This document shows, in pieces, positions 12,250 to 29,671 of a stretch of 64,000 nt of DNA. Source of the DNA: Desmodus rotundus (lineage: Eukaryota; Chordata; Mammalia; Chiroptera; Phyllostomidae); the NCBI RefSeq assembly GCF_022682495.2, contig NC_071393.1, forward strand, positions 103,281,010 through 103,345,009. Direction: 5' to 3'. How positions within the stretch are numbered: the first letter of the stretch is position 1; each line of letters opens with the position of its first letter. Under the pieces are notes generated by a model. That model was given only the letters and a program-made list of their open reading frames with translations. It was not told the DNA's origin and did no database searches. The position numbers and the translations under genes were made by a program.

Positions 12250-14339
12250 AACACAGAAGTCTCTTGCTCTGATGTGGGAAGAACGCCTCTCCTTAAGAGC
12301 ATCACAGTTCAAAAGTGGTTGGGCTGTAAGCTGATAATTGGGTAGCTGTGGCCAGACACCCACTCCAGAACCTCACCACTCGGGGACCATGTTATCACAC
12401 ACGATGTCCATTAGGCCCCACTAATCTGCTATCAACGTATTTGAGAGCCATTTGAATGTTAAGGAGATTTTCATTAATGGCCCACGAGCCTAAAATGAGA
12501 CCATTGGTTCCAGGAACAGTTTTTAACAACTGCAGGCTGGGATGAGTGATTTTCAGGTTTCAGTGTAGCCTCAGGCCTCTGGAAATTCCAGTTGGGAAAT
12601 TGAGGGCAGGGCCTAAGGGAGAACTCCACCCAGAAACTGTCGCTAAGGGGAACTTTCCAGCCTTTACCTTGGAAACCTGGGATGAAAGGCAAGCAGACCC
12701 ACCTGTAGGGTGCAGTAACTGCTGCTCCTTTGGTTCCCAAAGGTGGCATTTGCTGGTCCCATCACTGGCAATTCAGGTGGGGAAAGTCGGCAGTCATGTA
12801 GCTGCTAGAAACTGGCATCTTATTTTTAAAGCAGCTCTCAGCTGTAAGTGGCTCCTACTGATGTCAACTAGGTTGAGAAACCCTTAACCCAAAAGGCCCC
12901 CTTACCACCTCCACAGTAGACAAACTAAGGCAAAGACACTGGAGATGGAGGCAGAGGAGACCATCTGATTCATGGGCAGCTTTTCTCCTTGTGGTGCTGC
13001 AACAGAAGTCAATTCAAACTTCAGCCACTTACAATTATATTTACTGTGGGACTCTTTTATGTTTTCTTTGTGTCTTCCCACCACCAAATACCATGTTTCC
13101 TTACACTAGGAGTTGAACTAAAGGGTGGGGGAGATTAAGGAATAGAAGTGAGTCATAGACCTCATGCTGTTTGACTTTTCCTTTAGGAGAAAAGCAAAAT
13201 TCGAAGCTGACCCTCCCCATCGTGATAGCCTGATAGCCTGAACTCTGGCACCCGCAGTTATCTTTGACCAAATGGGTTGGACTTGGTAGGACTCCTTTAT
13301 TTGAATTTGCTTATTGTTTGTTTGCAGTCAAGAGCAGGTTGATTTTTAAATATAAAGCACACTGCTTGCAAGAGAGACGGGCTAGCTGATTCTTTGTAGA
13401 ACTGGGGGCACCTCCAAGGCTTGTAGGAACTGTGCAGGACAGACGTCTTTCAAAGGCATGCCTGCTTACTTCTCTCCAGCCGCTTTTGCATACAGAAGCT
13501 TCCTCCATTTCCTGCACTGGGTTCTGTTTCCTTCCAACTGTTTCTACCAGAAAAACTGCCCTTTCCAAATAATGCCTAAATTTTGTTTTCATCAGGTTAA
13601 AAACAAAGGCCCAAGTATTATTTTAAGGTCTCATGTTGCTGTTAACCGGCAGTTTGGAAGAGACGCTCCAAGCGATCCTCAACAATATGTCTCAACACAC
13701 CAGAGCACTATGGTCTCACATGTAATGTTAATTCTGTCCGAGACAAATCCCATAATCTGTGCCGTTTCAGAGTCTAATACCAAAAAAACACCAGAGTGGG
13801 TTTTGTTTGGGGACTTGCTCTCTCCATCCCAAGGGAAAGTCCTGGGGGCTCCCCATCTTTCCTAGCATGCTGACCCAAGGGTGGAAATGAGACAAGTACG
13901 GGATCAGGTTTTATCAGGGCACACTTCCCTTACAGGGCGCCCGCCGTTGAGGAGAAAAACATGTGCAAGGCACTGGTTGCAAATCTGGGCGTGCAGATGC
14001 ATGACCAGGGCTTGAACCCTTTTGTGGGCGGGCGGGGGGGGGGGGGGGGGGAGAGATGGAGAGAAAGCTGCAGAACTGTCTTTCCTAAATGTCTCAAAGG
14101 AAGACAAGGAAATACACTGAGCTCATGGCTGAGCCCCACTCTGCACCTTCCCATTTTGGTGGTTTCTCTGACTCCAGCTTTCATTTGCGTGGGATGCTGG
14201 GATGCCTCTGTTTGCTGCCTGGCTTCTTTGTGTTTCTCTATTGCAATGATTAAAATACGTTTTTGTGTGCAGTAAACCACCACCTAACATGGGCCTGGTT
14301 CGGAGTTACAGCTTTGTCCGGGTAACACAGCGAAGTTGT
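12250..14339. other. intergenic between two CpG-rich blocks
   Basis: Average GC, no young repeat, no recognised gene. It contains the poly-G run. It is part of the SINE-free interval. Confidence 0.6.
14034..14051. repeat. poly-G run with G-quadruplex potential
   Basis: 18 G in a row, preceded by GGGCGGGC. It would favour quadruplex formation on the plus strand and is a likely site of length variation or assembly error. Confidence 0.9.
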
Positions 14340-15690
14340 CACCGGGTGTTAGGTGATGGTTCAAGCACGTGGTGTGCGCGCCGGGGCTGGCAGCGGGAGC
14401 GCCCGCTTCTGGTTAAGTAGGGGCGGGCACGCGGCTACGGCCCGGGCCTTGCAGGTAACCAGAATTGACTGCCAGGTGCTGTCAGGGCACCAAAGGCACT
14501 GTTTCCTAGGTCCATGAACCGACATCCAGCTTCAGGGCCATTCAGTGCTACGCCGGGTCCAAAAAGGAAAAGAGACATATCACTCGGGTTAAACTAAGAA
14601 ATATAGAGGGCCAGGAGAAAAGGGATGAGTGAGGGTAGGAGATTTTTCAGGCCTCCCTTGAAAACCCAGATCAGAGCCCAGGACCCCCGTGGGAAGGTGC
14701 AACACCCAAGCACCACACCCCCAGACCCACTAGCCGAAGCACCTGGCTTTCCTGGAGGCCCTATGGGGGAGCCCAGGCAGGCCCACCTGGACCCTGTGTG
14801 GGCGCCAAGCCCGCCCTGACACTGGGAGCCGCAGATGCGGCGGGAGTCCCTGCTGTGGCAGCAGCGGTCTCTCCCTTCTCAGCGGGTGGGAGACCTTGCC
14901 GTCTGCTTCCTCCCGGGAGAGAAGGGAAGCAAGAGGCCGCGGGCCACGCCAGGCTAGCTTTCACCTCCTAGAGCTCCTCTGCGGGGCGCCGGCCCGGTGG
15001 GCCCAGCTCACTGTCCTCCCTTTTGGTCTCGCCTTTCTTTCCCTCCCTCGCAGGGTGCTGGCCTCCCGGCCGCCCCATACCCACGCATACCCCAGGGGCT
15101 GGCCTGGCCTCTGAACTGCACCAGGCTGTGCATTCACCCGGCGCCCCGCGCCTGGTCCGGAGCCTGACTTCAGGGCGCGAGGACACGCGCTCCTCTCGGG
15201 GCTGGAGACGCTTCGGACTTTCGCACGGCCCACAGCTCCCTGGGCCCAGGCGAGCAGGGTTCTTGCTCCAGGCCTCAGGACCAGGCCGGATGAGTCAGGA
15301 CGGGCTTGGCGGAGGTCCCGGGCTCCGACCAGAGCCGCTGCCAGATCAGAGAGGGGAGCCGGGAGGGCTAAAGCCCCAACGTGGCCCCTGCCGGGCTGCT
15401 GTCTGAGTGGGCCACAGAGGGCGGCACCAGCCGAGGGACCGACTCAGGCCCCCGGGGCAGGGACCTGAGTGTTTTCCCGGTTGACACCGATTGGGCGGTC
15501 AAGGCTCAGAAAGCAGAGTCCTCGTGGATCGCCCAGGACGGCGGGAGAGCGAGAGCGCTGCCGCGGCCGCCTAGCCCGCACCTCTGTCCCCCGCCACAGC
15601 CGCCCAGGCCGTGCGAGCTCAGGGAAGGTCGACCCAGGAAAGGCGAGATTAGAGGGAATGGGGCTGGAGAGGAGTTGAGGAGGCTGACCC
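14340..15690. promoter_or_regulatory. second GC/CpG-rich block 3' of OTX2
   Basis: GC-rich with moderate to high CpG. It is followed by a sharp return to AT-rich DNA after 15690. No recognisable protein or RNA gene was found. It lies about 1.6 kb beyond the inferred OTX2 3' end. Confidence 0.45.
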
Positions 15691-17309
15691 TTATCTAAAA
15701 CTCAGGGTTTCTCCGGAATTTAACTGACTTGACTGAATTTCGGTTATCTGCCGAGGGAAGACACTCCCAAGGTGAAACACAAAGGGCCCGAACCTTCGCG
15801 GGGAAGATAAAGGTTTGGGGCCACAGATCTTTGTAAAGCAAACTACCCCACCCTCCCCACCTTCCCTCCAAACGAAGATTATCTTGTCTTTTGTTGACTG
15901 CCAATAGGAATTGAAGTTCCCCTGATGCCTTTCGAGGGTGGTGTCATTTCAACACCAACTATCACTATTGCCCCCCCCTCCGGTTCCTGCGGTCTGGGGT
16001 GGGGTGGGGGTTAACTCATCTCAACTCTCTCTATTCAGAGGGACTTAACTGCGCGGCTTGTTAAATGAGGCTGTGCAAAAGTGATGGAAAATTCGTTTCA
16101 GAGGGTGCTCAGCGCCTTTTCCTCACCTTCTTTAGAAAAAAAAGTGTCAGGAGTAAAACTGCTAACTGCGTTACTTGCAGTCTCCACTGTTTAGCGTTGT
16201 TTTAAAGGGAGGATGATCTTTCCCGACACTTTGTGGGGCATCCTGAAAAACGAAGGCAGTGTGAGAAGTTATTTTGGGTCTGCTTTACTCTGGCATGAGA
16301 AAAACTGGGAACATAAGACCCAGAGCCTGGAAAACTGTAAAGCAAATTCTCTGTCCGGATTCCACCTTTGTGTAAAATAAACTATAAGGTGGATGTTATC
16401 AGTAGGTCCTAGAAAATCTTGCCATCAAGTTTTGCCTCCAGGTGTTAGGTGTGAACAGTTGCATTTTCTTTTGCAGTAAAACAAAAACTATGATTAGGCA
16501 TGATGTAGGGTCCAAGAGAGCAAGCTAGTTGGGGGCAGAAAAAAAAATAGCCAAAACCCAAAATGCTTGCAACTGCTAACCTTCACTTACGTAGTTACAA
16601 TCAAGAGTCACTTAACTTTGGTCAAATTTAAAGAGCGTAAATTTAAAATGAAATTAAATATTGCTTTGACCTGAGGAGCACCATCATCATTGGCCCATTT
16701 GTCTCTGGCTTACAAAACGCAGGTACAGCTGAAAGGGACCTATTTTTCCCCCCTCAGCACTTTCTAAAAAACTGACCAGAGTGCCTTATGTTCAACTACT
16801 GAAATTATAGGTTTTAAAACTTTTCTGAAACTCTTTTGTTCAGAAATCATTTCTGCCTGAATTGCTTTCGGATTCTGATTACACTCCCTCTCATATTTAC
16901 CTCTGATTTTTTTTCAAAGTTAAAAAAAGTCTCCTTAATCAAATTAAAAAAAAACCCAGAATTCTCATCATTCTCATTTTCTTTGAGGTACTACAGTTCT
17001 TCCATTCTTTCTTAAAAAATTGATCTATGTTAAAACATATTAATCAAATGCCTACGAAACCATTAGGGTATGTGGCAGGGAGGGGAAAGCAAGGAGAGCA
17101 AGAGCCTAATGATTGTTAGCCTCTCTATATTCAATTTCAGAGCAATATTGATCAAAGTCACAAAAAGTTTACATACCACAGTCATTCATATCTACTTCAT
17201 CCTTCGATTAGGCCCCTGAAATTTAAAAATAAAGTCTGCTCTCTGACCTAAGAAAAACATGTTTTGGGGCTTCTTATTCATAAATCATATAAAATTAAAC
17301 TGGACCCAA
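15691..17309. other. intergenic immediately 3' of OTX2
   Basis: AT-rich, free of young transposons, with no open frame of note. Short homeodomain-type cores are scattered through it. It may include OTX2 3' enhancers or a longer 3' UTR, but nothing decisive is visible. Confidence 0.5.
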
Positions 17310-18333
17310 TGTTGTGCTAGAACCATTTTAATATAATTATACATATCTGCCAAATCCAGGGAAAAAGGTTTATGCATATATAACTTTTCCAGTTAACATC
17401 TGCAAGCATAAACAACAAAGATCTCAGTTTATAAATTCATCAGGGTCAGAGCAATTGACCAATGTCTCTTTCCTGCAGGCTGACCAGCTGTAAATTACAG
17501 ATGAATTCCTGTCCTTTCGTGTCTCTTCGCCCACTCTACTTGCCCAGAGACACTTGGTTGTCGAGTTTCAGTGCAGCTCACCTCCAGCCAAAGGCAATCT
17601 TTGTAGATAAGCACTCAGTTGCTCTGAATTTTGCTTATAATTGTAACCTATTTAATCACAGAGGAACCCCTGCAGAGATGGAGTTCAAGTTTGCATACAA
17701 TAATAACAGATCACAGTTTTGAAGTCTAGCACAGATTAAAAACCACAGATGTACCATTTATATAAGACACACACTGATTGTCTCTTAAACTACATATTGA
17801 CTCCTTATGAACATTATTTTTTTAAATAAAGTAGTGCATCTAGGACAATCAGTCGCACAATTCACACAGCCCTGAAAAGGTTTTCAGTGCCAACTAACAG
17901 TTGGTCATGAAACGTGAGTGAGCTTGAGACACTGTCCATTCCTAAGATTCAACCAAGGATTGGCTAAAACATCGGAACACCTCTGCTTAAGAAGGCTATG
18001 TATGTCCTACCCTCCTTTCCATCTCAATTTAGTTTTATTTTTGGTGGTGGTTTGTTGCATATGGCTAAAATGCTTTTGGTCACTTTGAGAATCAGGAAAC
18101 CCAATGATCTAAAACTATGACAGGATCTTAAGTAGATCAGTTTGTCCATTTCAGGTTGCTGGTTGGTGGGCCCCTCTAAGGACCTTCCTTTTTCCTTCTA
18201 TGCTTCTGGAACATTGATCAGAAGATGAGTCTGAGGATCATCCCATCTAACTCTTTTAACCAATTCCTGGCTAAAACTGGAATGTCCAGCCCAGTGTATT
18301 TAAAAATCACCCACAAAGAGGTTCTACAGGTCT
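17310..18333 (-). other. OTX2: OTX2 3' UTR (probable extent)
   Basis: The sequence after the TGA continues without repeats. A canonical AATAAA lies on the minus strand at 18039-18034, about 300 nt after the stop, and a variant ATTAAA at 17332-17327, about 1 kb after it. OTX2 mRNAs in other mammals carry a 3' UTR near 1 kb, so the distal end near 17310 is the better guess for the main site. The ends are inferred, not seen. Confidence 0.45.
18034..18039 (-). terminator. OTX2: candidate proximal polyadenylation signal of OTX2
   Basis: AATAAA on the minus strand, read CCAAAAATAAAACT, about 295 nt after the stop codon. It is the only canonical hexamer that I see in the first kilobase of 3' UTR. 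Whether it is used cannot be told from sequence alone. Confidence 0.35.
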
Positions 18334-23926
<5,593 letters not shown>

Positions 23927-24070
23927 GCGTTTAAATAGCCTCTAAGCTGGAGTTCCTTCTTGTCTGACACCATCTCACTGTATCGGAAAGTTCGGAACTG
24001 CCACGGAAAAAGCTGAAATCCCATCGAGCGCACGCGCGACACCACGGCGGGCCCGGTTCGGACCCGCAGG
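23927..24070 (-). other. OTX2: candidate second 5' non-coding exon of OTX2
   Basis: A donor-like ACGC|GTAAGTGAC sits on the minus strand at 23927/23926, at the downstream edge of the main CpG island. A transcript starting in the island could splice from here to 22159. The base before GT is C, which weakens the donor. The upstream limit is arbitrary. Confidence 0.3.
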
Positions 24071-25800
24071 CGCCCGCCCAACTAGAGATGCGGGACCCAC
24101 CGCGCGCCCCTCCGCTCGGAGCGGCGACGGGCAGAGCGCCGGGCCAGCGCCCCTCCCGGGCGCCCCGGTGCCCTCCCGCCGCCGAAGGGCTAAAACGCTC
24201 GGATGCACTGCTCTCGCCCCTTTGCCGGATTCATCTTTAAAGGAAAAACAAACTCCGGAAACAAAACTATGAGGACTCTCCACAGCCAACCGCGGTGTCC
24301 AAAAACGAGAGGCCGCGGGCCCTTCCGTGTAACCTCCGAAGCTTTGCAGGGACTCGTCTCCCTTCCCGTCCGAGCGGAGCCCGAGAAGAGGAGACAGGAA
24401 CGCGCTCCCCGCGACGCGAGCCCCAGATCGCCTGCTCCCGCAGCGGCCGCGGAGCATCCCCACCTACGGGAGCGCGGCGAGTCCCCGCAGCCGGGCGGTG
24501 CGCACCCCCGGGCGCGCGAGGAGGACTCGGGCGGGCCTCCCCGCCGGGCGCCGGCTTCAGCCCCGCAGCCCCGCCGCCGAGGTCCGGCCCCACCGCGCGC
24601 CGCGGCCCGCGCCGCCTTCCACCCAACGGTCCGGCCGCGCGATCTGTCGCTCCCCCCACTCCCCCCCCCCCCCGCGGCCTTTTTTTTTCTTCCAAGGAGC
24701 CTCTCTACCAGTTGCTGAGTCCTCGCTCAATAATAATTACCTCGTCCGAGAATTAATTATAATAAATGTTTTCTTGATAAACTAACGAGATAATCCGAGG
24801 GGCACACGTCCCTTAATTACAGGCCACCGTGCTCAGCTCCGCTTCTCGCCCGGGCCGATTAATTTTCTGCATGATGGAGAGGAGACGAAACTACGCGGAC
24901 TGGCGGCCGGCCCGCGGCCGGGGAGACGGCGCGGAGCGGACGGGCCGAGCAAAGGGACGCGGGACGCGAGGGCGCCGCGGAGCGCAGCCGCCGGCGCGGC
25001 CGCTGCCCGGCGAACTCGAGTGAAAGTTTCTGGCCTCAGGGAATCAAACGCCGCTGCCACCCGCCGGGGAGGGAGGACGGAGGGAGAACGTGCCAGAAGG
25101 GTTGGCCTTGACTATTAATTACGGCGGGGAGAAAGCGGCGCGAGCTGCGGAGCGCGGTCCGGGTGTCTACCTCCTTCGGGGGGAGGAGTCTCCGCGCCGG
25201 CGGCGGGGAAGCGCCCCGAGGGGAGCGGGAGGAAGCCTCACCCTGCGGCCGGGGCGGGAGGGAGAGTGTCAGAGAGCGACCTCCCGCCCGTCCCGACGCA
25301 ATCCCCTGCTCCAGGCCTCGTCTTTCCCTCGCCCCACTGCGCTGGGGGGGAAGCCAGCTCGGCGGAATTCGGATGGGGCACTTGGGGTTCAAAAATCTGT
25401 CCTGAAGTCGGACCATGATGTCAACAGTCATTTGAACGCATCCACACGGAGACTCCTTCGGAGTTCGGCGCCCAGTCCCAAGGTCGGCGGAGACTTTCTG
25501 ACCGTTCACCCAGGCAGACCGCCGGCCGGGCCTTAGCGCGTCCCTCCACCCCCGCCGGGCCCACGACACCCCATTGTCCCATTGTCGCCGAACCCGGGAG
25601 GGGAGCGTGCAAGCCAGCCTCGCTGCTGCCCGGGTCTCCGAACAGCCGAGGGGCCGCCTTCCCCAAGGAAGGGCTCACGTCCCGGCCCCGCAGCGGCCTG
25701 GGGAGGAGCAGGGGCCACTCGCCCTCACTTTTGCTCGCCCCAGGTGCACGCGGGGGCTGCCCTGGCGGCCCCTGAACCATCTCCGGCAAAGTCGGGCTGT
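23980..25800. promoter_or_regulatory. large CpG island 5' of OTX2 coding exons
   Basis: About 1.8 kb of very GC-rich sequence with dense CpG (many CGCG, GCGC and CCGG runs). The long open frames on both strands are a by-product of composition. The island contains an AT-rich break at 24725-24870 full of homeodomain-type sites, treated separately. It is probably a promoter or polycomb-type island of OTX2. No protein family is recognisable. Confidence 0.75.
24725..24870. promoter_or_regulatory. homeodomain-site cluster inside the CpG island
   Basis: An AT-rich patch inside a GC-rich island, with AATAATTAC, GAATTAATTATAATAAA, GATAATCCGAG (TAATCC at 24791-24796, the K50/OTX site), CTTAATTACAGG and CCGATTAATTTTC. 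Spacing between TAAT/ATTA cores is short and the surroundings have none. It looks like a compact homeodomain-responsive regulatory element. Function is inferred. Confidence 0.45.
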
Positions 25801-26663
25801 GAAACGATCCTTTTACGCTTGCTCGGCCTGGAGACCCGGTCTGGGACCGCAGCAGCCAAGGGGTTGGGGTGGGAGGGGGTACTGCACTCCCGGGGTTGTT
25901 GGGGGGGGGGCGGGGAGCGGGGGTAGGGATGGAGGGAGGTGTTGAAAAAGAAAAAGGAGACCTGGAAGCCTTTGGAAGAGGCCAAAACCAGAGTGAAGCT
26001 TGGTGAGCTGTTCTTGGCTGGTGAGAGGGGACCGACAGGAGATGCGACTCCTCGGTTACCCGCTCCGCACTCCTGCAGGGACCGGAGGGGACAGGAATGG
26101 GCTCGAGCGGCGGCCACCCGCTCCCGCAGACCCGCGAGGCAGCCAGGCTTTGGGTGCCCGGCCCTGGGAAGTGCCTGTATGATTATTGTTGTTGTTGTCC
26201 ATCCCTGTGTCTACATCTGCGTCTTTTTGTCTCGGGCTCTGAAAACGTCCTTGGGATCAACCCAAATGACCCAAACACAGCCGAGGGCCAACACTCAAAG
26301 ATCGCAGGGAGAAGCTCAGAATGGGCGTTGACATAAAACAAAACCACGAACAAAAACGCTCCAAAACACCCCACGATAGACTCACACGGTTTCCACGATG
26401 TTTTGCAGAAGCAGCGAGCCTAGGGGCGCCCTCCCTCCCTTCTCCCACTCCTGCCCTCTTCCCCAGGCCATAAATTTTTCGCAATGATCATTATTACATC
26501 TCAAAATTGGTCAGGGGAAATTTACATCAGCCTGTAGAAGAAATCCACGTTTGCAGAGGTGCGTCGATTGATCTGCTGGAGGTACTGGGGGGATGGTAGT
26601 AACCAGGGGGACACAAACATATGGATACAGACAGACAGACTACGCAAACAGACACTTACTTAC

Positions 26664-26890
26664 CTTATAGCCGCATAGAAGGTTAAAAAAAATCAAATTA
26701 TCCTTCAAAATTCCAAATAGCCAGCTATCCTGAAAGAAATCAAGAGTATTGAGTTATACACCTTGCAGTCTTCACCCTTCCATAAAACGGCAAACACAAC
26801 GAAAAAAATTTTAACGACAGAAAATGAGGAAAGTAGCGCTAGTCCAAAACGCGGGTGGGCCCCTCTGCGATACGTACACAGTAGACGTGG
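26664..26890 (-). other. OTX2: candidate distal 5' non-coding exon of OTX2
   Basis: On the minus strand CTATAAG|GTAAGTAAGT (boundary 26664/26663) is a near-perfect splice donor. Upstream lie an A/T-rich TATA-like stretch (about 26927-26906) and a CCAAT box (ATTGG on the minus strand, 27026-27022). The position, about 4.6-5 kb 5' of the ATG exon, fits the distal first exon of mammalian OTX2. The 5' end given is a guess from the TATA-like stretch. The order promoter, exon, donor, then acceptor at 22160 is coherent, but splicing is not proven. Confidence 0.5.
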
Positions 26891-26905
26891 CGAGGGCTGC
26901 TCTAG

Positions 26906-27030
26906 CGATTTTTATTTTTAATAACAGTGGAGGCTGAGTTGGAGCTGAGGTCGGTTCCGCTCTCAAGGAGATTTGCTGAGAAAGCGCCTCTCTGGCAACT
27001 TTTTTGACGCAAACTCTCCAACCAATGGCA
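26906..27030 (-). promoter_or_regulatory. OTX2: candidate distal OTX2 promoter (CCAAT box and TATA-like stretch)
   Basis: ATTGG on the minus strand at 27026-27022 (CCAAT box in reverse orientation), and an A/T-rich TTAAAAATAAAAA stretch about 100 bases downstream in transcription direction. Both precede the strong donor at 26663. Mammalian OTX2 is known to use several alternative promoters, and this would be the most upstream one here. Confidence 0.4.
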
Positions 27031-27889
27031 GGGAGAGAATGATTGACACATCTAAGCCAGAGGGAAAATAATAAAAACACACAACAGGGGGAGGAAAACA
27101 GGCCGCTGCTGCACGGGGGGACGAGCGGGCAACAAATCCAGGCCTCCGACATTACCAGAATGTTCTTAAAAGACACTGGGCTCCGCTTAAAATATCCACT
27201 ATGGGTCGGAGCATGTGAACTAACTGTATAATTAAAATGATGGACAGGGAGGCCTTGCCTTACCTTCTCCTCCTCTTCCTGTCCTCCCTTTGGCTGCCCC
27301 CCTCTTTGTTTTGTTTTTGTTTTAGGGAAGGGGAGAAAGGAAACCCATACAATGTAAGATTGGGAGATAAAAATATTTAAGGGCTGGAGATGAGTGAGCG
27401 TGGGGGCTGACTGGGGTATCGAATTCTTTGCTAGCAATATGTGCGTGGAGCAGATGCAGAAAGGAAATCAGACTGAAGCTTAAAAACACGGCTGTGCCTT
27501 CTCAAACGCGGTCGGACCACACCGCGGGTACCAGGAAGGGTGAAGGAAGGAGGCCTAGGAGTGAGACCGAGGCGTGTAGCCAAGAGACACACAAGACAGA
27601 CAAGTCCAAGAACAAAACTGTTTTCAAAACCTCAGCGTGTCCTTCACTCGTTGTGCCCTTATAAACATCCCCGGGTCCCCAAAGCGAGAGCCCCGGACTC
27701 CCGGTTCCTCACAAGGTTTTTAGACTTTTAAGAAGCCCAAGGAGGGCTGCAAAGAGCAAGGACCCCGAATCTACCCCCAGGGCCGATTTGGGGAGATCCA
27801 GGGAGCCAGATCAGGATGCGGGTGTGAGAGTGGGGTTGACGGGACACGGGGGAGGGAGGCCCGCGCTGCAACGAGAGCTTCTGCGTTAA

Positions 27890-28740
27890 CACAAACGCCA
27901 CTCAACGCCCGCGGCGGCGGGCCCTGGAGTCAACTCAGCCTGCGCGGCCGGGGCTGAGAACCGGGAGACTGGAGAGTGTCGGCACCAGGGGACCCCACCT
28001 GGGGAGGGCGAACCCCAGCACGTCCTTTCTTCCCGGCACGGAGAGCGGGACCCAACAGCTTTCAAACATCTCCGAGTCCCTAGAAAAGCAGAAACGGATT
28101 GGGCGGAGGGGCGGTGGGGGCACAGGCGGACCGCCCGGGGCAGAGGGAACCGCGGGGGTGGGTGGGGGGAGAGCAGAAGACAGTTCTTCCCTCACAGCTC
28201 TCAGTGCTGGGAAAGAAAAATAAAATCTCTTTCTAAACGCCCTCCCCCCTCCAACCTCCACCACCACGGCAAGTGGGCCCAAAGAAACAGCTCGCTGCCT
28301 TTAATTTGGGGACCTATGTTAATGAAGTTGGTAATTAATTCGTCGCTTTGTTGTCGGTTCTTATACTGTATGTGTAATCAAATGTGGCCGTCCTTGGGAT
28401 TTACAGCAATTAACGAATTACGGAAGTGCGCACGAGGTGGCGAGCGCTGGGCAGCCGGGCTGGGCTCCGGCTCCGGCTTGGCCTGGAGATGCGTACTCGT
28501 CGGCCGCAGCAGCCTCGCAGGTGTCTCTAGAGCTTTGGGACCCGGCGTTCCCACGAGCCCCCAAACGCCCCGGCTCTGCCTATCTCCTCCCGGGCCCTCG
28601 GCGACCGCTGCGGTCCGAAGAGACCCGTTGCCTGTCGCGTTCCCAGGAATCGCGACTTTGGGGGCCCTGGGCTGGGGCGGGAAGCTGGGGGAGGGTGAAT
28701 ACAGACCTTTTTCTCTCACCCTGCCCCCACTCTACTGAAA
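27890..28740. promoter_or_regulatory. upstream CpG-rich block with AT-rich homeodomain/SOX core
   Basis: GC-rich flanks (27900-28280 and 28420-28720) surround an AT-rich core at 28295-28422. The core carries TAATTAATT (28332-28340), CTTTGTT (SOX-type, 28346-28352), TAATCA (28375-28380) and CAATTAACGAATTAC (28407-28421). It lies about 1-2 kb 5' of the candidate distal OTX2 promoter and could be an enhancer or a divergent lncRNA promoter. No gene is recognised. Confidence 0.45.
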
Positions 28741-28999
28741 CACCTGGCGACTGCCCCCTGAGGCCTTAATTTGAGGTGGGGGACAAATGCCGCAGGAGGT
28801 CTGGCCTGCAAGGCGCTCGTTGGGAGCGCTTGGCCAGAATCACCACGCTTTCTATGAAGGAAGGATAAATCCACTCTGATCCCCTGAGCCGGAGCCGCCT
28901 CCTTCCACGGAGAAAAAAGTATTTCCCCCAGTTTGATCACAGTAATGTTTAGAGCATCAAAGAACGAAAAAAGGAAAATGGACGGTGATGGTCTGGCGG

Positions 29000-29612
29000 A
29001 CAGGAAGGGCCGGAGGGAGGCCTTGGGGTCACTGAGGGTGGAGTGGGGTGGAGAAATTTCAGATCACGCGCTTGTGATCTCCACAAAGTAACTGAAAAAT
29101 TTTAGGTTAGGAGATCTGTTTGCTCTGGGGACCAGTGTCTTGAAACCCCTCAAGCCCAATGTAGAGGCTTTCGATGGTGGGAGCAGCTGAATCTCCCTGA
29201 ATATCCCCGGGTTCTGTTGGACCTGCAGATTTGGGCGCCGTGCGGCGTGGGAGGGCTTTTTTCCTCGCAGCGCCGGGAGCAGAGCGCTCCCGCTTCTCCT
29301 TTGCCCTCTAGTCTAATAACTTCGCGGAAATGCGGGGCCAATAAACCACGAGTTGGAAATGGACAGTGTTAAATAAACAAGGGTCTCTTTAAAATTCTCA
29401 TCCACTTCAGATGTCTAAAGTAAGATTGTGATGATTTTGTCACGGTTTGGTAAATTTACCCCTTTAAGAGGCTTTCATAAATCCCAGAACACACCTTCAG
29501 CCAGATTTGAATATAGATTTAGGTTTTAAAACCCAGAAGCTGGAAACACCGCTTTATCAAAGAGAATTTCTCTTTAGCTTAGCAATGTGCTGAAGCTCTT
29601 AAAAGATTGGAT

Positions 29613-29671
<59 letters not shown>

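Noticed and set aside
24203..24785. several 140-170 codon frames in the main CpG island
   Set aside because: Both strands and several frames are open together, and the products are Pro/Arg/Ala-rich with no recognisable domain.
26811..27437. 208-codon minus-strand frame as coding
   Set aside because: It covers the candidate OTX2 distal promoter and first exon. It has no recognisable domain and is cut by the strong donor context at 26664 just below it.
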